A stretch of DNA of 6,155 bases from Alphaproteobacteria bacterium (GTDB taxonomy: Bacteria > Pseudomonadota > Alphaproteobacteria > SMXP01). Under the pieces are notes generated by a model that ran no database searches, had not been told where the DNA came from, and saw only the letters and a program-made list of their open reading frames with translations. Positions 1-6,130 of the stretch are shown piece after piece; within the stretch, counting starts at the first letter, position 1; the number at the start of each line of letters is the position of its first letter. Location: assembly GCA_021774995.1 (NCBI GenBank), contig JAJFIM010000316.1, positions 1-6,155 on the forward strand, read 5' to 3'. The translations under genes were made by a program, and so were the position numbers.

Positions 1-952
1 CCCTACCGGCGTAGACTTCAAGCTCCAGATGAAAATGCGTGAACGTATGGCGCACGCTTCCTGGCAGCAACTCCCAGTCAATATCAAGCGGCGCGTGGGC
101 GCGCTTATCGTCATCATGGGGCGCTTCCTCTTCCCACGGACCTGTTGGCACTTCCATCATGCCGCCCAGCAGCCCGCGCGCGGGACGGCGGCGCAACAAA
201 ACCGCGCCGTCGCCGCGCTGCACCCAGAAGACCGCGCCCCGGCGCCGGGGTTTTGCTGGTCTGGGGGAGCGCCTGGGCAGTTCCGCGGCGATCCCTTGCG
301 CATGCGCCAGGCAATGGGGCGCCACGGGACACAGCGCGCATTTTGGATTGCGCGGCGTGCAGACAGTGGCCCCCAGATCCATCAGCCCTTGCGCGTAATC
401 GCCAAAACGGGCGTCCGGCAACGCGCCGAGCGCCCGCGCCCGCAAGTCCGGCTTTGCTTGGGGCAGCGGCGACGCAACGGCAAAGACCCGCGCCATCACC
501 CGCTCCACATTGCCATCCACCACATTGGCCCGGCGATCAAACGCGATGGCTGCAATCGCGGCGGCGGTGTAAGGCCCGATGCCGGGCAAAGCGCGCAAGG
601 CCTCTTCATCGGCGGGAAACGCGCCGCCGTGCTCCGCCACGATAAGATCCGAACATGCTTTGAGATTGCGCCCCCGCGCATAATAGCCAAGCCCCGCCCA
701 GGTGCGCAGGACATCATCCAAACTTGCCGCCGCCAGCGCCTCAATTGTCGGCCACGCGGCGATGAACTTTTCAAAATAGGGACCCACCACCGCCACGGTG
801 GTTTGCTGCAACATGATCTCGGCCAGCCACACGCGATAGGGATCGGGTTTAACCCCCGGCGCCGCCCGCCAAGGCAGAACGCGGGCGTGGGCGTCATACC
901 AGGCCAGCACGGCCGCGCTGAATGGAGTTTTTTGTTTTTTCTGAGCGCGCAT
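1..952 (-). CDS. mutY: A/G-specific adenine DNA glycosylase MutY (C-terminus cut by window edge)
   Basis: MutY is a base-excision repair enzyme that removes adenine mispaired with 8-oxoguanine, preventing G:C to T:A changes. Reading the minus strand from ATG at 952 gives 317 codons with no stop. The catalytic Glu45 lies in AEIMLQQT, the helix-hairpin-helix is LPGIGPYTAAAI at 122-133, and the catalytic Asp146 lies in VVDGNVERV. The [4Fe-4S] ligands C198, C205, C208 and C214 have the family spacing C-x6-C-x2-C-x5-C. From about residue 237 a Nudix-like 8-oxoG recognition domain begins (GAVFWVQRGDGAVLLRRRP) and reaches VRHTFTHFHLELEV (300-313) before the edge. Compared with about 350 residues in E. 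coli MutY, a few dozen residues are missing. The frame stays open upstream of 952, but ATG 952 gives a normal MutY N-terminus. There is no clear Shine-Dalgarno. The gene is divergent from the DUF721 gene. The family assignment is very secure. Confidence 0.96.
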   Translation of the reverse strand, partial: MRAQKKQKTPFSAAVLAWYDAHARVLPWRAAPGVKPDPYRVWLAEIMLQQTTVAVVGPYFEKFIAAWPTIEALAAASLDDVLRTWAGLGYYARGRNLKACSDLIVAEHGGAFPADEEALRALPGIGPYTAAAIAAIAFDRRANVVDGNVERVMARVFAVASPLPQAKPDLRARALGALPDARFGDYAQGLMDLGATVCTPRNPKCALCPVAPHCLAHAQGIAAELPRRSPRPAKPRRRGAVFWVQRGDGAVLLRRRPARGLLGGMMEVPTGPWEEEAPHDDDKRAHAPLDIDWELLPGSVRHTFTHFHLELEVYAGR

Positions 953-972
953 GGCGTTTACCGCATCGAATG

Positions 973-1002
973 AGTACAGTTGGACACTTGAAAGACGGTC
1001 AA
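973..1002 (-). promoter_or_regulatory. Candidate sigma-70-type promoter for mutY
   Basis: On the minus strand, TTGACC (plus-strand 1002-997) is followed after an 18-base spacer by TGTACT (978-973). These match the TTGACA and TATAAT consensus at 5 of 6 and 4 of 6 positions. Transcription would start near 966, leaving a leader of roughly 15 bases before ATG 952. The site sits in the divergent spacer, and it overlaps the coding sequence of the DUF721 gene if that gene starts at ATG 970. Spacing and location are reasonable, but a match of this quality can arise by chance. Confidence 0.35.
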
Positions 1003-1005
1003 TCA

Positions 1006-1039
1006 CGAGGTTGCGAACATGGACGACAATCGCAATTGA
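1006..1039 (+). promoter_or_regulatory. Shine-Dalgarno plus six-codon frame abutting the DUF721 gene start
   Basis: CGAGG at 1006-1010 is a good Shine-Dalgarno, 8 bases before ATG at 1019. That frame is only MDDNRN followed by TGA at 1037-1039. The TGA overlaps a TTG (1036-1038) that is in frame with the DUF721 gene, forming TTGA. The arrangement suits a short leader peptide translationally coupled to the downstream gene. It would also fit the true start of the DUF721 gene if one base were gained or lost in the sequence. Chance is possible too, since the frame is tiny. Confidence 0.25.
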
Positions 1040-1614
1040 AAAAAGGCCTGAGGTCATCTGATCGCACTAAAAACGGCCCCGCCCTGTCGCCGCGCCTGGC
1101 CCTGCAACCGGGGCGGTGGGAAGGCCGCACGCGGCCCGCCATTCGGCCCCCGCCCCGCATCAACCGCTGGATGGGCAAAATCACCAAGCCCGTCACCCGC
1201 AAATTCGGCTTTGCCGAACCGCATATACTGGCGCATTGGGACGCCATTGTCGGCCCTGGCCTGGCCGCTTACGCTCAGCCCGTGAAACTCTCCTTCGCGT
1301 CGCGGCAAAGGCGCAACGGCCTATTAACCATCCAGGTCAGCGGCGCCGCCGGATTGGAATTGCAGCATTTGGAGCCGCAAATCTTGGAGCGAATCAACGC
1401 CTATTACGGCGCGCCCACGGTCGGCCGTCTGCGCATGGTCCGGGCGCCGTCCCGACTGCGAAAAAGCGCGCCGCCCCCATCGCGCCGCCCCCGCACAGCG
1501 CCCTTGTCTCCCCAACAGCGCGCCGCCCTCGAATCGCAAGTGGCTGACATGACCCATGAAGGCGTGGAAAAAGCTTTGCGCCGCCTTGGCGAAAATATCC
1601 TGTCCCGTTCCTAA
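1036..1614 (+). CDS. DUF721/DciA-like protein (start uncertain)
   Basis: The DUF721 (DciA) family includes cytoplasmic proteins that assist loading of the replicative DnaB helicase in bacteria lacking DnaC or DnaI. The domain core is visible from INRWMGKITKPVTRKFGF (about residues 42-59) through HWDAIVGPGLAAYAQPVKLSF (67-87), then a segment with LELQHLEPQILERINAYYG. A basic proline-rich linker follows (RLRKSAPPPSRRPRTAPLSP). The tail GVEKALRRLGENIL resembles the C-terminal helix of alphaproteobacterial members. The start is a judgement. ATG 970 would add 22 residues, but codons 970-1035 have mostly A/T third positions unlike the rest, have no Shine-Dalgarno, and overlap the candidate mutY promoter. 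TTG 1036 gives 192 residues and is where gene-like composition roughly begins, though its Shine-Dalgarno is also weak. Family: fairly sure. Helicase-loading function: inferred from the family. Start: unsure. Confidence 0.85.
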   Translation: MKKGLRSSDRTKNGPALSPRLALQPGRWEGRTRPAIRPPPRINRWMGKITKPVTRKFGFAEPHILAHWDAIVGPGLAAYAQPVKLSFASRQRRNGLLTIQVSGAAGLELQHLEPQILERINAYYGAPTVGRLRMVRAPSRLRKSAPPPSRRPRTAPLSPQQRAALESQVADMTHEGVEKALRRLGENILSRS

Positions 1615-1638
1615 AAAAACTGCGAGATATAAGCCCAC

Positions 1639-1667
1639 TTGAGGCAGCGCGGCATGCCCTTTATAGT
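1639..1667 (+). promoter_or_regulatory. Candidate sigma-70 promoter for dsbA-like gene
   Basis: TTGAGG (1639-1644) and TATAGT (1662-1667) are separated by 17 bases and match the consensus hexamers at 4 of 6 and 5 of 6 positions. Transcription would begin near 1674, 18 bases before ATG 1692 and 39 before GTG 1713. The spacer contains the 8-base palindrome GGCATGCC (1651-1658), which may be incidental. This is the best promoter match I found in the window, and it lies in the gap just after the DUF721 stop. Confidence 0.5.
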
Positions 1668-1691
1668 GCGCCGCTTTCATCGTTGCGCCAT

Positions 1692-2357
1692 ATGAAAGGT
1701 AACAGAGCCCCCGTGACTTCCACCCAAAAGACCACTGCTGCGGCGGTCATTGCCGTCCTTCTAATCGCCGGAGCGCTCTATGCGGTCTTCTTTTCCTCTT
1801 CGGGAAGTCCGGCCTCGCAGCCGATAGGCGCCAACCCATATGAAATCGCGACAGACCGGGCGTTAGGCGGTCCGGACGCCTCTGTGACCGTGATCGAATA
1901 CGCCTCCGTTACCTGCGGACATTGCGCCAATTTCCACGCAGGCGTGTTTAAGCAACTCAAAGAAACCTATATCGACACGAACAAAATCCGGTTCATTTTC
2001 CGCGAATTGCCCACCGCGCCCGCCGAATGGGCCAAAGCTGGATTTCTGCTGGCGCGCTGTATCCCGGAAGAGCGGTATTTCGGCTTTATCGACGTGCTTT
2101 TTTCAAAGCAGGCGCAGTGGATCGGCAATCCGGACGTATTGAAACAAATTGCCCAGGCCAGTGGAATCGACGCCCAAAAGTTTGATCAATGCATTGCGGA
2201 CGAGGCCGAACTGGAGCGTCTGAAAGCGGTTGTTGAGTATGGGATCAAAGAATACGGCGTTCAATCCACACCCACTTTTGTGATCAACAGCAAGACCTAT
2301 GAAAATATGTCCTGGGAGGCATTTCAGGCTGCAATCGATCCTCTGCTGGCCGAATAA
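1692..2357 (+). CDS. DsbA-like thiol:disulfide oxidoreductase, membrane-anchored or exported
   Basis: This is a thioredoxin-fold protein of the DsbA/Thioredoxin_4 type, expected to introduce or rearrange disulfides in periplasmic proteins. From ATG 1692 it has 221 residues. An N-terminal hydrophobic segment lies at about 14-34 (AAAVIAVLLIAGALYAVFF), a signal anchor or uncleaved signal with no lipobox cysteine. The active site is CGHC at 75-78 in YASVTCGHCANF, after the usual beta strand VTVIEY. The cis-proline is Pro194 in QSTPTFVI. Two more cysteines, C123 and C167, may form the second disulfide known in alphaproteobacterial DsbA relatives. Starts at TTG 1683 and GTG 1713 are possible; GTG 1713 has AAAGG about 12 bases upstream, while ATG 1692 has no Shine-Dalgarno. 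It follows the DUF721 gene by 77 bases and precedes smc by 100 bases. Family assignment is secure; substrates are unknown and no DsbB partner is visible. Confidence 0.92.
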   Translation: MKGNRAPVTSTQKTTAAAVIAVLLIAGALYAVFFSSSGSPASQPIGANPYEIATDRALGGPDASVTVIEYASVTCGHCANFHAGVFKQLKETYIDTNKIRFIFRELPTAPAEWAKAGFLLARCIPEERYFGFIDVLFSKQAQWIGNPDVLKQIAQASGIDAQKFDQCIADEAELERLKAVVEYGIKEYGVQSTPTFVINSKTYENMSWEAFQAAIDPLLAE

Positions 2358-2375
2358 GCCGTATATTTTTACTCG

Positions 2376-2393
2376 CAGGATGCGCGAATCCTG
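2376..2393 (+). repeat. Small perfect inverted repeat between dsbA-like gene and smc
   Basis: CAGGAT (2376-2381) and ATCCTG (2388-2393) are perfect inverted complements around the six-base loop GCGCGA. There is no T-run after the stem on either strand, so it is not a typical intrinsic terminator. It could be an RNA hairpin in the dsbA-smc transcript, a protein-binding site, or chance. Confidence 0.35.
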
Positions 2394-2402
2394 TTAGGAC
2401 TT

Positions 2403-2457
2403 GGGGTGTTGGATAAAAACGCTTAAACCCCTGGGCTTTAAGGAAACACAGCACCCC
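2403..2457 (+). promoter_or_regulatory. Structured smc leader: nested inverted repeats around the ribosome binding site
   Basis: An outer stem can form between GGGGTGTTG (2403-2411) and CAGCACCCC (2449-2457): nine pairs including one G-U, ending at the base before the smc GTG. Inside it, CTTAAA (2422-2427) and TTTAAG (2437-2442) are perfect inverted complements. The only Shine-Dalgarno candidate, AAGGA (2440-2444), overlaps the inner stem. The arms are directly visible. That they fold in RNA and control translation is inference. CCCC at 2428-2431 could also pair with GGGG at 2403-2406, giving an alternative fold. Confidence 0.35.
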
Positions 2458-5400
2458 GTGTCTATTAAGTTTGATCGCCTGCGCCTTTCGGGATTCAAAT
2501 CCTTCGTCGACAACACCGAGCTTTTGATCGAGTCCGGCCTGACCGGCATTGTCGGTCCCAATGGCTGCGGCAAATCCAATATTCTTGAGAGTCTACGCTG
2601 GGTTATGGGCGCCAGTTCGGCCAAGGCCTTGCGCGGCTCCGGAATGGAAGACGTCATTTTCGCGGGCACCAGCGGCCGTCCGGCGCGCAATGTGGCGGAA
2701 GTTTCGCTTCTTTTGGACAATGCCTCGCGCACCGCCCCGGCGGCTTTCAACGATTCGGAGCAGATTGAAGTCGTGCGCCGCATCGAACGGGATGCTGGCA
2801 GCGCCTACCGCATCAATGGCAATGACGTGCGGGCGCGGGACGTGCAATTGCTGTTTGCCGATTCCTCCACCGGATCCAATTCGCCCGCCTTGGTGCGTCA
2901 GGGTCAGATCTCCGAACTGATCAACGCCAAACCCGAAAACCGGCGTAAGCTGCTCGAGGAAGCGGCCGGAATCGCCGGTCTTCACTCCCGCCGCCACGAA
3001 GCCGAACTTCGGCTCAAAGCGGCCGAGGCCAATCTGGTCCGATTGGAAGACGTTGAACAACAGCTTGAAGAACAACTCGGCGCCCTCAAGCGCCAAGCCC
3101 GGCAGGCCACCCGCTACCGCAATCTTTCGGGTCATATTCGCAAAGCCGAAGCAATAGGACTTCACCTGCGCTGGTCTCAGGCGCAAGAAGCGCTGGACGA
3201 ATCGCAAAAAGAAAAAACCGCCATTGAAGACGCTGTGGCGGAAAAAACCAGAGATGTCGCCGCCGCCAGCACGGCGCAGGCCGACGCCGCATCCGCCCTG
3301 CCGCCTCTGCGCGACGCCGAAGCCCGCACAGCCGCCGCCGTTTCGCGACTCAATATTGAACGGGACAATCTTGACGCCGAAGAGAGCAGAGCGCGTCAAC
3401 AGGAACAAGCCCTGGAAGACCGCATTGGGCAAATCTCACAAGATCAAGCGCGCGAAGAGGGATTAAAAGCCGACGCAGCCCAGGTGATCGCGCGTCTTGA
3501 CGAGGAAACGCACGCGCTGGAGTCTAAAAAAGCGGCCCAGAAAGGCGCTTTAGCCGAGGCCGAACGCCTTGTTGATCAAGCCGGTCAAACGCTGACAGTG
3601 CACGAGAGCGAACGCCACGCACTCACCGAAGAGATGGCCAATCTCACGGCCCGCAAGACCGCGCTTGAGCGCGCCATTGCGGAAACCACCGCCCGCGTTG
3701 AACAGATCACCGCCCAATTACAGCAGGCCCGATCCGAGCATCAGACCTTGCTTAGCGATGCCGCGCACGGGTCTCAAAATAGCGCGGCCGCGGCGCGCGT
3801 TGAAGAAGCGCGCCAAACAGCGCAACGCGCAGAGAGCCTGGCGCAAGAGGCTGACAGCGCCCGCGCCCAAGCACTCGCCAAAGAAAAAGAAGCGCGCGTC
3901 CCCTTGCAGGATATTGAGCGCACGTTGAACAAGCTGAAGGCCGAAGCCAAGGCGCTTTCCGATCTTTTGAAAGTCAATGAAGGGGATTTGTGGCCGCCCG
4001 TGATCGATGCGCTCGCAGTAACGCCGGGTTATGAAATTGCCCTAGGCGCGGCCCTGGGCGATGATCTCAACGTGACCGCCGACCAAGCGGCGCCCATTCA
4101 TTGGGGACTTCTTGAGGGCTCTGCTCCAGGGGCGCAAGAACTGCCGCGCGGCGTGCGGCCTTTGAGTGAATTTGTTGAGGCGCCGGAGCCGTTGCGCCGC
4201 CGCCTGTCGCAAATCGGCCTGGTGGACAAAGCTGAAGGGCAAAACCTTCAACGCCTTTTATCGACCGGCCAGAGACTGGTCAGCCTGGAGGGCGATCTAT
4301 GGCGCTGGGATGGTTTCACGGCGGTTGCGGAAGCGCAAACGGCGGCGGCTGCGCGGCTGGCGCAGCGCAACCGTCTGGCAGTACTGGATGTAGAAATAAA
4401 CCAAGCCGCAGAAATTCACCGCACCTGTCAGGGCGTTTTCACGGCCGCCATAGAAACCGTCATGAAAGCGTCCCGCCAGGAAGAGACCGCGCGCGCCGCC
4501 AGAAAAAGCGCGCAGGACGACCTTTCCGCGGCCCACGACGCTAAAGCGGAACTCGACCAGGCCAACGCGGATCACAAATCGCGGATGGCGGCTCTGGAGG
4601 AATCTCAAAAACGCCTCAACGAAAACCTTGAGGAACTTGAGCGACGCCGGTTTGACGCTCAAAGCGAATTGGATCAGATCGGCGCGGCGCCGGGCGCGCT
4701 TGAAGAGCGCATCGCATCTCTTCGTGAAGACGTGGACGCCTTGCGCGCCAAGCTGTTGCAGGCGCGCGCCGCCTATGAGGGTGAAAAACGCGACGCCGCC
4801 CTGGCCGAGGCCCGCCAAAAGGCCATTGTCATCGAACGTGGCGAATGGGGCGCGCGCCACGAGGCGGCTTCGACGCAAATCGAAGAATTATCCGCCCGGC
4901 GCGCTCAGGCGGAAACCAACTTAAGTGAAGTGCGCCGCATTCCAAAAGCCCTCGAGCAAAAACGCATGTCCTTGCTGGACGCCATCTCATCAGCCGAAGA
5001 GGCCCGCTCGGCGGCGGCCGATGATTTGGCGCAAGCGGAGACGCAGCAAGCGGCCTGTGATGCGCACTTGCGTGAAGAGGAAAAGGCGCTGTCTGAGATG
5101 CGCGAGAACAGGGCGCGAATCGAAGCGGTGCTGGAAAGCGCCCAGGAAAAACTTGAGGAAGTTGAAGGGCGCATTCGCGAAACGCTGGAATGCGAAGCGG
5201 ATGAATTGCTGGAAAAGGCCGAACTCAAGGAAGGCGAAGCCCTGCCCTCGCTGGAGCAGATTGAAACAAAAACTGAGCGCCTGAAGCGCGAGCGTGAAAA
5301 TATGGGCGCGGTCAATCTGCGCGCGGCCGAAGAAGCCGAAGAACTTGGCGCGCGCGTCGCGGAAATGGAGCAGGAACGGAGCGATCTGGAAAGCGCCATT

Positions 5401-5928
5401 GCGAAATTGCGGCGCGGGATCGCCACTCTCAACAGAGAAGGCCGGGTGCGGTTGCTGGATGCTTTTGAACAGGTGAACAAACAGTTTTCACGTCTCTTCG
5501 GCGTGTTGTTCGAAGGGGGGAGCGCCCATCTGGAACTCACCGAATCGGATGATCCGCTGTCGGCGGGCCTGGAGATATTCGCCCGCCCGCCCGGAAAACG
5601 CCTCCAAACCATGTCGCTGCTGTCTGGCGGCGAGCAAGCTTTAACGGCGGTGGCGTTGATATTTGCGGTTTTCTTGTCGAATCCCGCCCCGATTTGCGTT
5701 TTGGATGAGGTGGACGCCCCGCTTGACGATTCCAATGTGGAGCGTTTTTGCAACCTGCTTGACGAAATGGCTAAGTCCACCGAAACGCGTTTTATCATCA
5801 TCACGCACCACGCACTGTCCATGTCGCGCATGGATCGCCTCTATGGCGTCACCATGTCTGAACGCGGGATCTCTCAGCTCGTTTCGGTCGATCTATCTGG
5901 CGCTGCACAAATCCGTGCGACAGGTTGA
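2458..5928 (+). CDS. smc: Chromosome segregation protein SMC
   Basis: SMC is the ATPase of the bacterial condensin complex. It works with ScpA and ScpB on nucleoid DNA to organise and segregate the chromosome. The 1156 residues are typical for the family and all parts are intact. The N-terminal head holds IKFDRLRLSGFKSF (3-16), Walker A GPNGCGKS (33-40) and the Q-loop region RQGQI (147-151). A long Ala/Glu/Gln/Arg-rich coiled coil runs from about 170 to 505, the hinge spans about 512-625, and a second coiled coil reaches about 980. The C-terminal head has signature LSGGEQ (1055-1060), Walker B VLDEVD (D1083, catalytic E1084), D-loop APLDDSN and ITHH (H1117). GTG 2458 was chosen because the family N-terminus starts here; TTG 2401 would add 19 unlike residues. 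AAGGA lies 13 bases upstream, a long spacing. No scp gene is visible. The hinge lacks the common glycine-rich end. Confidence 0.98.
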   Translation: MSIKFDRLRLSGFKSFVDNTELLIESGLTGIVGPNGCGKSNILESLRWVMGASSAKALRGSGMEDVIFAGTSGRPARNVAEVSLLLDNASRTAPAAFNDSEQIEVVRRIERDAGSAYRINGNDVRARDVQLLFADSSTGSNSPALVRQGQISELINAKPENRRKLLEEAAGIAGLHSRRHEAELRLKAAEANLVRLEDVEQQLEEQLGALKRQARQATRYRNLSGHIRKAEAIGLHLRWSQAQEALDESQKEKTAIEDAVAEKTRDVAAASTAQADAASALPPLRDAEARTAAAVSRLNIERDNLDAEESRARQQEQALEDRIGQISQDQAREEGLKADAAQVIARLDEETHALESKKAAQKGALAEAERLVDQAGQTLTVHESERHALTEEMANLTARKTALERAIAETTARVEQITAQLQQARSEHQTLLSDAAHGSQNSAAAARVEEARQTAQRAESLAQEADSARAQALAKEKEARVPLQDIERTLNKLKAEAKALSDLLKVNEGDLWPPVIDALAVTPGYEIALGAALGDDLNVTADQAAPIHWGLLEGSAPGAQELPRGVRPLSEFVEAPEPLRRRLSQIGLVDKAEGQNLQRLLSTGQRLVSLEGDLWRWDGFTAVAEAQTAAAARLAQRNRLAVLDVEINQAAEIHRTCQGVFTAAIETVMKASRQEETARAARKSAQDDLSAAHDAKAELDQANADHKSRMAALEESQKRLNENLEELERRRFDAQSELDQIGAAPGALEERIASLREDVDALRAKLLQARAAYEGEKRDAALAEARQKAIVIERGEWGARHEAASTQIEELSARRAQAETNLSEVRRIPKALEQKRMSLLDAISSAEEARSAAADDLAQAETQQAACDAHLREEEKALSEMRENRARIEAVLESAQEKLEEVEGRIRETLECEADELLEKAELKEGEALPSLEQIETKTERLKRERENMGAVNLRAAEEAEELGARVAEMEQERSDLESAIAKLRRGIATLNREGRVRLLDAFEQVNKQFSRLFGVLFEGGSAHLELTESDDPLSAGLEIFARPPGKRLQTMSLLSGGEQALTAVALIFAVFLSNPAPICVLDEVDAPLDDSNVERFCNLLDEMAKSTETRFIIITHHALSMSRMDRLYGVTMSERGISQLVSVDLSGAAQIRATG

Positions 5929-5943
5929 CCTCAGCGCCTTTTT
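5899..5943 (+). terminator. Candidate intrinsic terminator spanning the smc stop codon
   Basis: GGCGCTG (5899-5905) pairs perfectly with CAGCGCC (5932-5938), followed at once by five T (5939-5943). The 26-base interior can fold further: GCAC (5905-5908) and GTGC (5915-5918) flank a six-base loop. The smc TGA (5926-5928) sits inside, so a translating ribosome would compete with folding. The GC-rich stem plus T-run supports termination; the large loop weakens it. If real, smc is the last gene of its transcript. Confidence 0.4.
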
Positions 5944-5975
5944 GATCTCTATTTTTGCTTATATAACATAGGCTT

Positions 5976-6021
5976 AAGGAGCGTTCACTTGCGCTTGACA
6001 GGTTATGGGCTTGGCGTTTAG
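5976..6021 (+). other. Perfect Shine-Dalgarno followed by a 10-codon frame (possible leader peptide)
   Basis: AAGGAG (5976-5981) is followed after seven bases by TTG (5989), opening the frame MRLTGYGLGV with TAG at 6019-6021. The Shine-Dalgarno and spacing are better than those of any full gene in the window. TATAAC (5962-5967) just upstream could be a -10 element, though I see no good -35 at normal distance. The peptide matches nothing I recognise and has no run of one amino acid suggesting attenuation. A chance purine run in an AT-rich spacer is a fair alternative. Confidence 0.25.
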
Positions 6022-6022
6022 G
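5995..6022 (+). promoter_or_regulatory. Perfect -35 hexamer TTGACA with a weak -10
   Basis: TTGACA at 5995-6000 matches the sigma-70 -35 consensus fully. After 16 bases TTTAGG (6017-6022) matches the -10 consensus at only 3 of 6 positions; shifting the spacer by one or two bases does no better. It points towards the possible gene at 6131 and lies downstream of the candidate smc terminator, a sensible position for a new transcription unit. It overlaps the 10-codon frame, so the two interpretations partly compete. Confidence 0.3.
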
Positions 6023-6052
6023 TTGCGCCCGGCTGAGATGTTTGGGGGTCAA

Positions 6053-6085
6053 ACCGACTCGTAAATAAGAGATTTATGAGACGGT
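6053..6085 (+). repeat. 14-base imperfect inverted repeat downstream of smc
   Basis: The arms are ACCGACTCGTAAAT (6053-6066) and ATTTATGAGACGGT (6072-6085) around the five-base loop AAGAG. Twelve of 14 positions pair as Watson-Crick; of the other two, one is G-T (wobble in RNA) and one A-A. No T-run follows, so it is not a standard terminator. It could be a regulatory hairpin in a leader transcript, an operator for a dimeric regulator, or a transcript-end stabiliser. It lies in the non-coding spacer after smc. Confidence 0.45.
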
Positions 6086-6130
6086 CAACCTGATGATCGG
6101 CCGCCTTTCGCGTTGGAAATATGAAATAAC

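Noticed and set aside
29..973. A 314-codon open frame on the plus strand opposite mutY
   Set aside because: It mirrors a clear mutY on the other strand. Its translation is rich in Arg, His, Pro and Gln with no recognisable domain, as expected for the antisense of a GC-rich gene.
993..1002. AGACGGTCAA occurs here and again at 6079-6088, both in spacers
   Set aside because: A ten-base match between two places is expected several times by chance in about 6 kb. Without more copies it is not evidence of a shared regulatory site.
1031..1045. A-run after TTG (TTGAAAAAAGG) as a programmed frameshift site
   Set aside because: It contains the A-AAA-AAG heptamer, but the short frame's stop precedes the run, so ribosomes in that frame never reach it and slippage could not join the frames.
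2362..2367. TATATT as a -10 element for smc
   Set aside because: Good -10 match, but the sequence 17 bases upstream (TCCTCT) bears no resemblance to a -35 hexamer.
2401..2457. TTG 2401 as an earlier smc start
   Set aside because: The frame is open, with the upstream stop TAG at 2395-2397, but the 19 extra residues do not resemble SMC N-termini, which begin just before the KFDRLRLSGFKSF segment.
2593..3432. Long open frames on the minus strand inside smc (also 4297-4878 and 4905-5831)
   Set aside because: They lie entirely opposite an intact SMC reading frame. Their composition (Ser/Arg- or Phe/Gly/Arg-rich) reflects the complement of a coiled-coil gene.
6005..6064. A 19-codon frame from ATG 6005 (MGLAFRLRPAEMFGGQTDS)
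   Set aside because: No properly spaced Shine-Dalgarno, no recognisable features, and short enough to be chance.
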